A stretch of DNA of 64,000 nt from CAWJTV01 sp963845695. Its GTDB lineage: Bacteria; Planctomycetota; Planctomycetia; Isosphaerales; Isosphaeraceae. Shown in pieces: positions 57,606 to 64,000 of the stretch (position 1 is its first letter; every line of letters begins with the position of its first letter). Location: assembly GCA_963845695.1 (NCBI GenBank), contig CAWJTQ010000002.1:1178001-1242000 (forward strand), written 5' to 3'. Position numbers and translations under genes: made by a program. The notes under the pieces are model-generated. The model saw only the letters and a list, made by a program, of their open reading frames with translations. It did not search any database and was not told the DNA's origin.

Positions 57606-58470
57606 TCAATGCTTCAGCGCTTCGCCCACGAACTCGAAGAGTGCCTTCGTACCGGGATCGTCGGGCAAGCCGATGTCGTCATTGAGCTTGTTGTGGGTGG
57701 ACTCCGGGGCGCCGTAGACCCGGACGGTTACGCCCGCGCCCTTGAGTACGTTCGCGAGCCGTTGCGCCTCGGCGCGGGTGTCGGAATGCTCCGCAACGTG
57801 CATGATCAAGAACGGGGGAATCCCTTTATCCTTGTCCACATGCGTCACGGCGGAGAGGTCGCGATGCTTCTCCGGATCGTTGCCGAACTTCTCGCGGTGG
57901 CCAAACTTCGGTTGTGGCAGCCCATGAACCCGATTCCGCGTCTCCGCCGTTTCGATGATGGCCGGCACGTCGTAGGTGTCCCCATCGACGGGCACGCAGC
58001 CTTTGATGATCGACAGCGACAGCCCCTCCGCCTTCAAGTAGCGATCATCGGTGCAGATCAGCGCGGCGAGTTGCGCGCCGGCGGAATGGCCCATGATGAA
58101 AAGACGCTGCGGATCACCCCCATACTCGGCGATATGCTCATGCACCCAGTGGATCGACCGGGCGATGTCGCGGCACGATGGTCCCCATATCGACGTGCGG
58201 CAGGAGCCGATAATTGGTGGAGACGAAAACGAATCCTTTGTCCTTGAACGCCATCGGCTTGAGCTTGACGTCCGTCTTTTCGCCCGCCTGCCAGCCGCCG
58301 CCGTGAATCCAGAAGACGACCGGCAGGTCTTTCGCATGGGGCGGTGAATAAACGTCGAGCATCTGCCGCTCGTGCGCCGGCGCCGCGTAAGGGATGTTGC
58401 GCCTGACGTCCTGCGCCTGACACTCGGTCCAGAGTGCGAGCGCGATGAACGGTAGCGAGACGTGTTTCAC
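57606..58470 (-). CDS. Secreted alpha/beta hydrolase / carbohydrate-esterase-like lipase (one frameshift)
   Basis: About 288 residues. A signal peptide (FIALALWTECQAQ) precedes RNIPYAAPAHERQMLDVYSP. The oxyanion-hole motif is HGGGW and the nucleophile elbow GHSAGA; STHNKLN near the end carries the catalytic His. The family is the BD-FAE/Abhydrolase_3-type esterases that remove acyl groups from sugars or small esters. A shift near 58172 separates LLPHVDMGTIVPR from CRDIARSIHWVHEHIAEYGG. It is next to, but 224 bases away from, the biosynthetic operon and may or may not belong to it. Confidence 0.85.
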
Positions 58471-58693
58471 GGTCTGTGTCCTTCCTCGAGGAATGAACCT
58501 CGATCGAATTCGGGGAGTTCACTCCGGTTTGCTGTGGACGCCTGGGATCCAGGTATTATGCCGTTCTGCTGTTCGCGATGTAACGGGTCGTCCCGTGAAG
58601 GATGCTTTTCCTCGGGGCATCCGCAAGACCGTTGAGGGCCTCGAGCCTCTCGAGATGTTGCCGAAGTCGTCATCGAGCCGCCTGCCCTCGTTC

Positions 58694-60041
58694 CTATCCG
58701 AGGCGGCGGACACGTCGCAGCTTATCGCCGGGAAGCCTCCCGGCAAGACCGCGCTCGAATTGCACGACAGGCATCCGACAGCCATGACGTGTTACGCTCT
58801 CCTCCACGGTCCTGGCCATCGCATCGGTAACTTCATCGAAATCCGACGCGGCGGCGACCTGCACGTGGACCCGGAGCTGGCCGGCCCGGTCTTGAAAGAC
58901 CTGGTAGTCCTCGATGCCCGCATGGGCCAGCAGGACCATTCGGCGGATCTCGTCGGGGAAGAACGGCCGCGGCTCGCCGCTCCGGGCGATCAGGTAGCAG
59001 ATGTCGTCGCAACGCCCCTCGATCCGGGCGATGACCCGGAACGCGGACCCGCAGGGACAGGCGGCCGGCGCCAGGGTCAGCACGTCATTCAGCCGGTAGC
59101 GGATGATCGGCTGGGTCCGTCGCCAGAGGTCGGTGATGATGGGCGACCAGCGCCGCTCCGGTTCGGTCGGCCGGAGGGCTCGTACCGTCTTGCGCCGCCG
59201 GCTCGAGCTGGAGGGCGACGATGTCCTCCTGGATGTGCAGCGAGCCGTGCGCGCAGCTCAAGGCCAGTAGGCCCTCGGTACACTGATAGACTTGATGGAC
59301 GGGGACGTCGAAGATGCCGGCCAGCCGGGCTTCATCCTGGGGCTCGAGGACCTCGGCCACCGAGACGACCTGCTCGGGGCGGATGCACAGATCGCCGCGC
59401 ACCTGGGCGTCGGCGAGCATGCTCAGGAGCGACGGCGGTCCCACCAGCAGGTGAGGCTGGTACGGATTCAAGGCCCGGACGGCGTCCCCGAGCGGCATCA
59501 TCAGGTCGAAGTAGCGAAAGTCGATCCAGCGGCCGCCGAGGCTCTCGTACAGATGGCTGTTCGATCGCAGGAAAAGCGCGATGCGGCGACGGCGCCCGAG
59601 CAAGCCGCCCAGCCCGTGCGCCAGGATGATGCCGGCCCATTTCCATCGCTCGTCCTCGCTGACGAGGAAGACGCCGCGGTGCCCGGAGGTGCCGGACGAG
59701 AGGCCGACGGTCAGCCCGTCAATCCTGGGCGAGTCATCGCGACGGCTTTCGGCCGCAACCGCCACCCGCATCGCATCGGCCAGACAAACGCCGCGCATGT
59801 TGAACGTGTCGAAATCGCCCATCATCATGGCCTTGTCCACCGGCGGCAGCGTCCGCCAGTCCCGCGGATCCCGGCCGGCGAAGTGGCCCCGATAGAAGGG
59901 GGACCGACGCATCGCGTAAGCGACCACCGCCCGCGCCCGGTCGTCCTGGTAGCGTGCGAGGTCGGTGCCCCGGAGCCGCTGAAACCGCCGGAGGGCACCC
60001 AGGTAGCTACGGAGCAACGTCCACGGTCCGGACACGACCAT
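58694..60041 (-). CDS. Adenylate-forming enzyme, CoF390-synthetase/PaaK-like (one frameshift)
   Basis: About 448 residues. The adenylation core motif is VGLSSGTSGHRGVFLVSEDE; VHQVYQCTEGLLALSCAHGS is the A5-like region, and after a shift near 59190 the C-terminal lobe continues (ITDLWRRTQPIIRYRLNDVL, then GSAFRVIARIEGRCDDICYL). The family (F390-synthetase-like, related to phenylacetate-CoA ligase) activates a carboxylic acid as an acyl-adenylate, often in natural-product clusters. Start ATG 60041 or 60050. It is the last gene of a minus-strand operon with a glycosyltransferase, an MBL hydrolase and a ketoacyl synthase III, and may load the precursor acid. Confidence 0.82.
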
Positions 60042-60070
60042 CCCTCCCATTCTCCTGCGCCCGCCTCAGC

Positions 60071-61330
60071 TCAGGCCGGCCGGATCCGCTCCCGCAGAGC
60101 AGCCGAAACCCATCGTCCGGCGTCATACGCCCTCGACAACCCCTGAAACTCCCGAACCCGTGTCCGTAGCGTCTCGTCTTCCAACAGCCGGCGCAGACCC
60201 CGGACCACCTCGGCACAATTCGGCCGCAGCCGCACGCCCAGGCCGCGCCCGACGATGCGCGCCGCATGGTCGTACTGATCGTAATCGTGCGGCCAGACCA
60301 GCATTGGGGTCGCCGCCTGAATGCAGCTATAGGAGATGCCCGTGCCCCCGTGGATCACGGCGGCGGCGTACCGCGGCAGGTACTCATCATAGGGGATGAA
60401 CCCGTAATAATGCACGTTACCCCGCTCCTCGCGAGCGATCGATCCCGGTTGGCCGAGTGCGAAATGGAAGTCACAATCGGGCATTTCGCCGGCGACCTGC
60501 TCGATCAGGCCGGCCGCGCGCCACGCGCCCACGGCAGATGGGTGCCGAGGGTCACGAGGATGCAGGGTCGCCCGGGGGCAAAGAGCGGGGCCGTGTGCCG
60601 AAAAGGGGGCACGCCCGTGAGCGGCCCGACGAACGCGAAGGGCCGGGGCCAATCGCGCTCGAACTCGAACTCGCGCATCCCCAGTCCCAGGATGCATTCC
60701 GGCGAGTAGATGGCCTCGCTGCCGTCGGCCCGGTAGACGCCGGGGAAGTCCAGCGCCTTCAGGTCCCGGGCGAAGAGGGCCGCCACGCCCCGCTTGAACT
60801 CGCGGATCAGTCGACGTCCCAGGGCATCGCGGACGCGGCCGACGAGGTCGCCTCGCGGCGCCCAGCCGCCCAGGTATGCGGGCGTCGCCGTCGTCGTCTC
60901 CAGGACGCACGGGCTGGGCATCGACGTCCACCAGGCGATTCCCAGGCTGCGCGCCAGCAGCCCGGCGATCGGGACGCTGTAGTCCGCGATCACCAGATCG
61001 GGGCGGTGCTCCTGCCAGAGCCGCCCGCATTTGGTCGCGCAGCTCGGCCATGAGGGCCAGGTTCATGCGGAACTGCCGGTAAAGGCGCAACGGATGAAAG
61101 CCGACTCGCTCGCCCGTGTTGGCGATCCGATTGACTCGATGCTCGCCGCCGGGCAGCAGCTCCACGGCCGTCAGGCCGCAGAGCCGGATCGCCTCGTCGG
61201 CATCGCGGGTGCTCAGGACGCGCACGCTGCACAGCCCCTCGCGTTTCAGCGAGCCGGCCAGGTCGAGCAAGGGGAACAGGTGCCCGGCGAACGGCGGGGC
61301 GACCAGGTCAATCTTAACTTTTCCAGACAT
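60071..61330 (-). CDS. MGT/UGT-type glycosyltransferase (GT1-like; two compensating frameshifts)
   Basis: 419 residues once two opposite shifts, near 61015 and 60525, are accepted. N-terminal acceptor half: IDLVAPPFAGHLFPLLDLAG and, in the second frame, RPDLVIADYSVPIAGLLARS. C-terminal donor half: CILVTLGTHLPWARGA, then back in the first frame FIPYDEYLPRYAAAVIHGGT with PMLVWPHDYDQYDHAARIVG, the GT1 sugar-nucleotide signature (HGGxG ... P ... DQ). Such enzymes glycosylate lipids or polyketide-like products. Start ATG 61330 overlaps the MBL gene by 17 bases. The total length remains a multiple of three. Confidence 0.85.
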   Translation of the reverse strand: MSGKVKIDLVAPPFAGHLFPLLDLAGSLKREGLCSVRVLSTRDADEAIRLCGLTAVELLPGGEHRVNRIANTGERVGFHPLRLYRQFRMNLALMAELRDQMRAALAGAPPRSGDRGLQRPDRRAAGAQPGNRLVDVDAQPVRPGDDDGDARIPGRLGAARRPRRPRPRCPGTSTDPRVQAGRGGPLRPGPEGAGLPRRLPGRRQRGHLLAGMHPGTGDARVRVRARLAPALRVRRAAHGRAPFSAHGPALCPRATLHPRDPRHPSAVGAWRAAGLIEQVAGEMPDCDFHFALGQPGSIAREERGNVHYYGFIPYDEYLPRYAAAVIHGGTGISYSCIQAATPMLVWPHDYDQYDHAARIVGRGLGVRLRPNCAEVVRGLRRLLEDETLRTRVREFQGLSRAYDAGRWVSAALRERIRPA

Positions 61331-62141
61331 GATCTTGCGTCCGGAGGCAGTGACACGCCAGCAGGAGGCATTCGCGCCGTGCTGCGAAGCCGCGCAGCTT
61401 CTCCTGGGTCTGGACATAGTCTCTGTACGAAAACTGGAGCCGGCGCGCGGGCCGCGGCAACGGCCGGCCCTGGAGCATGGCATCGCGGTCCCAGCACGCG
61501 TCGACCACGTAGAAGATCCGCTCGGTCTCCGTCCGGATCACGTAACCGGTATGGCCGATCGCGTGACCGGGCAGATCCACTAGCAACAGGTCGCCGTCCC
61601 CCCAGTAGTCGTGAATGCGGAAGTCGCCGAACTCTCCCGAGCCCTGAACAAATCTTTCCTCCTCGATCGGTAGGCCGCGGGCTTGGAAGTCCTCAGGGAG
61701 CAGCCGGGCGAGGAAGCCATGGTGAACCTGCTTCCCGACCGTCTCTTTCAAGAGGTGCTCGAGGGCAGCCCGACGGTAAACGAACGGGGTTCGATCGAAA
61801 TGGCGCAAGCCGGCGATATGGTCGGCGTGGAAGTGCGACACGAACAGCCGCGCCGCCCGGTCCGGCTCAAATCCGCCGGCAACGAGGATGGATCGGGCAT
61901 CGCCACGGGGATCGAGGTGCATGGGCGTGGCCCAGCGGTAGAGTCGTTCCGGAAAGGACCGCGTGGCCGAGAGGAAAAACGGGCTGTAACCCGTGTCGAT
62001 GATGCTGATGCCGTGCTGGGGATGCTCCAGGTAAACGAACACGGCATGAAAGGGCGTCGGGCCCCACCTCGACCGACCGGCGAGACAGCCGAGCTGCGTG
62101 CAGTAACCCGAGTTCAGCAAACGGACGCGGTCGAAAGGCAT
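61314..62141 (-). CDS. Cytoplasmic metallo-beta-lactamase-fold hydrolase
   Basis: 275 residues with no signal peptide. The zinc site is SHFHADHIAGL, with later ligands in GHAIGHTGYVIR, VVDACWD and the C-terminal His. The fold resembles N-acyl-homoserine-lactonase-like and thioesterase-like MBL proteins (FVYLEHPQHGISIIDTGYSP). In a cluster with a ketoacyl synthase and an adenylating enzyme, it may release a product as a thioesterase or lactonase; this is inference. It begins 3 bases after the ketoacyl synthase stop and overlaps the glycosyltransferase start, so the genes form one operon. Confidence 0.87.
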   Translation of the reverse strand: MPFDRVRLLNSGYCTQLGCLAGRSRWGPTPFHAVFVYLEHPQHGISIIDTGYSPFFLSATRSFPERLYRWATPMHLDPRGDARSILVAGGFEPDRAARLFVSHFHADHIAGLRHFDRTPFVYRRAALEHLLKETVGKQVHHGFLARLLPEDFQARGLPIEEERFVQGSGEFGDFRIHDYWGDGDLLLVDLPGHAIGHTGYVIRTETERIFYVVDACWDRDAMLQGRPLPRPARRLQFSYRDYVQTQEKLRGFAARRECLLLACHCLRTQDHVWKS

Positions 62142-62144
62142 GGC

Positions 62145-63132
62145 TCAGTACCTGAAGATCAAACCGGCCTGGGAATAGCCCGCGGACGTTCCGAGCAGCA
62201 TGATGGGCGCGCCGCGGTCGATGACGCCGTCCCGGAGGCACAGGTGGAACACCGCCGGGATGCTCGCCGCGATCAGGTTGCCGAGCTGCGCCGCGCGGTC
62301 GTGGAACCGCTCCGGCGGGAACCGGAGTAGCCGTCGGATGATGGCGAGTGCCCTCGGTGCGGCCTGATGGGGGATGACGTGCAGCTCATCGCCGGGCAGG
62401 CCGGCATCCTGGACCAACCGGGCCGTCATCGGCGGTAGATGGCGGCAAGCGATGTGCAAGAGGCGCGGCCCGTCCATGTGAAAGCGGAACTCGTGTTCGC
62501 TCTCGGCCGTGCAGGCGGTCGGCGGCAGGACGAAACCGCCTCCGCGAACCTGGCAGGCATCCAGGTGCTGGGGCATGGTCTGGTGCGCGAAGAAAAAGGT
62601 GGGGCGGGGCTCGGCGCGTCGGAGCAAGACGGCAGCGGCGCCATCGCCCATCACGCAAGCGCTCTCCGGTTCCCGCCAGTTGACGCCCATCAGAGCCGTC
62701 TCCGAGCACACGATCATGATGTGCCGATACGATCCCGTCGCCATCAGGGCATTCGCCACGTGCAGGGCCAGGATGAAACCCAGGCAGGTGCTCTGGATGT
62801 CCATGCAGGGCACCCCCGCGACGGGGTCGCCCAGCCGATGCTGGAGGTAGGCCGCGTTGCACGGGATCGGCTGGTGGCGGCACGTGCTGCCGTCGATGAG
62901 GAGATCGAGGTCGCTCCAGTCCAGCTCGGCCTCGTTCAGGCGCCATACCGATGGCGTCCAGCGCCATGCTGGCAAGCGTCTCCGGCGGCACACATTCGTG
63001 ACGAATCAACACTTTGGCATGTGAACGTGTCCAGCCGTCGGGTAAGCCGGCACGCCGGTCGACCTCCTCGGCAGTCAATTGCCGCCGCGGTAGGTACAGG
63101 CCGGTGCCGATGATCGTGAAGTGTTGTATCAT
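62145..63132 (-). CDS. 3-oxoacyl-ACP synthase III-like (FabH-type thiolase fold; one frameshift)
   Basis: About 329 residues. The start IQHFTIIGTGLYLPRRQLTA is typical of KAS III. The catalytic triad is complete: Cys in IQSTCLGFILAL, His in VIPHQAAPRAL and Asn in LGNLIAASIP. CVMGDGAAAVLLRR is the conserved DGAAA region. A shift near 62945 separates SMALDAIGM from LNEAELDWSDLDLLIDG. It condenses two acyl units by decarboxylative or related Claisen chemistry. ATG 63132 overlaps the upstream stop (ATGA). The gene's presence in a small operon rather than a fab cluster argues for secondary metabolism. Confidence 0.87.
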
Positions 63133-63995
63133 AGGCAATCGTTGATGAGAGAAAGGACGCGGTGATCCCGCAGATACCCCATGTGCCCGACGCCGGGCAC
63201 GATGACATCGCCGTCCTTGAAGAACGACCGGGAGACGAAGTCGCAGTCGCCTTGCACCAGAGTACACGGTACGCGCGGGCGCTGCCAGGCGACGGGTCCG
63301 AGGGCGAACGAGCGGATCCGCGGAACCGGGCCGGTGTCCAGGCAGTTGTTCAGGATTTCCAGGCCGCAGCTCAGTGTGATGACGACCACCTCCTCGGCGG
63401 ACGCCGTCAGCGCCTGCCAGTGACAACGGGCCGCGCCCCGATAAGCTCGCCGGGAGGCCAGCAGGAACTGACGCGCGTTGCGGAGGCTCGCCAGCCACAG
63501 CGGCGGCTCCCGGCGCGGTCGGTCCGGACAGGGAATATACGGGAAGTTCCAGTAGACCTTACACGTTTCGGGCACCTCCAGCGCCCCCAGGAACTGCGCC
63601 TGTGTCGGACTGAGCGCGCACGTCGCGGGATCGCTCAGACCGCTGAGCAGCACGACCTTGATGGGCGTGACGGGGTGACTCCGTGGCGACCGGAAGACCA
63701 TCATGAGTTCCGCCCGGGGAGGTAAGAGAACGTACCGCCGCGCCCCAGCCGGATGCGCCGCGTGCGCCAGCTCAGTTCGGATCGTAGACAGGCATGCAGA
63801 CCATGCAGGGGCTGAAGCAGTTCCGCCAGGATCGACATCACGGGAGAAAAGGGAGAGAGTCCGCCGAGGACCGTCCGATGGAGACTCCTCAGGGCGCAGG
63901 TGGCGTACGATCAGGGTGGCCGCCAGCAACAGCCCGGACGCCAGGCCGCCGAACAGGCTCAGCAGTCCTATCCAGAGCAATAAGGGCGGCAGCAC
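63129..63995 (-). CDS. Alpha/beta-hydrolase-like protein at right edge (structure uncertain)
   Basis: The frame is open for 288 codons up to the edge. Its C-terminal half looks like an alpha/beta hydrolase: nucleophile region VVVITLSCGLEILNN (Ser in TLSCG), Asp in QGDCDFVSRSFF and His in GVGHMGYLRDH. The N-terminus LLLWIGLLSLFGGLASGLLL is a membrane helix. Between about 63720 and 63850 the text is poor in this frame; the other frame reads MSILAELLQPLHGLHACLRS from ATG 63838, so the hydrolase may really start there after one indel and the helix may belong to a separate upstream gene. It overlaps the ketoacyl synthase by 4 bases and so leads or joins that operon. Confidence 0.6.
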   Translation of the reverse strand: MLPPLLLWIGLLSLFGGLASGLLLAATLIVRHLRPEESPSDGPRRTLSLFSRDVDPGGTASAPAWSACLSTIRTELAHAAHPAGARRYVLLPPRAELMMVFRSPRSHPVTPIKVVLLSGLSDPATCALSPTQAQFLGALEVPETCKVYWNFPYIPCPDRPRREPPLWLASLRNARQFLLASRRAYRGAARCHWQALTASAEEVVVITLSCGLEILNNCLDTGPVPRIRSFALGPVAWQRPRVPCTLVQGDCDFVSRSFFKDGDVIVPGVGHMGYLRDHRVLSLINDCL

Positions 63996-64000
63996 CAGGA

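Noticed and set aside
58445..59629. 394-codon open frame on the plus strand
   Set aside because: Antisense to the adenylate-forming enzyme, whose motifs are clear on the minus strand.

Overview
The window looks like a chromosomal stretch of a GC-rich planctomycete, most likely of the Isosphaeraceae/Singulisphaera type. This is inferred from gene families, not from a database search: a heme-binding PSD1-type protein (DUF1549/DUF1553) beside a DUF1501 protein, a DUF1559 prepilin-like protein with its H-X9-DG signature, a PEP-CTERM protein, tandem amidohydrolases and several ECF sigma factors with C-terminal membrane extensions. No phage, plasmid or insertion sequence is evident.

Layout. 1-1.65 kb: an FAD monooxygenase divergent from an AraC regulator. 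2.7-9.7 kb: a triple-module amidohydrolase, a degenerate receiver protein and a secreted metallo-beta-lactamase-fold hydrolase. 9.8-13.9 kb (minus): LpxL-like acyltransferase, membrane protein, Gfo/Idh oxidoreductase and tyrosyl-tRNA synthetase. 14-23.5 kb: CPBP protease, the PSD1/DUF1501 operon, GlgX and an FAH-family hydrolase. 23.6-31.9 kb (minus): a stand-alone polysaccharide-export (Wza-type) protein followed by three ECF sigma factors, each continuing through one membrane helix into a periplasmic domain (Wza-type in two, HlyD-type in one). 32.4-35.7 kb: soluble histidine kinase, alpha/beta hydrolase and a His-rich conserved protein. 35.9-42.2 kb: CusB/CusA-type RND metal efflux genes plus an orphan coiled-coil protein resembling the HlyD part of the third sigma fusion. 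42-48.8 kb (minus): Uma2, amidase with a small coupled partner, bestrophin, PEP-CTERM, ferritin-like TAT protein and another membrane-tailed ECF sigma factor. 49-57.3 kb: lipoprotein/DUF1559/DUF2071 set, CAP-domain protein, lipoprotein, degenerate GGDEF protein and a sulfite-oxidase-like molybdoenzyme. 57.6-64 kb (minus): an esterase and a tightly packed biosynthetic operon (alpha/beta hydrolase, ketoacyl synthase III, MBL hydrolase, glycosyltransferase, adenylate-forming enzyme) running off the right edge.

The most unusual item is the block of sigma-helix-export-protein fusions at 25.5-31.9 kb. The sequence suggests a sigma factor tethered in the membrane by, and possibly sensing through, an envelope-export domain in the same polypeptide.

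Caution: many genes are broken by one- or two-base indels, often in short homopolymer or CG runs, while both flanks stay well conserved. I read most of these as base-calling or assembly errors rather than decay. Coordinates for these genes span the whole reconstructed gene and the approximate shift position is given.
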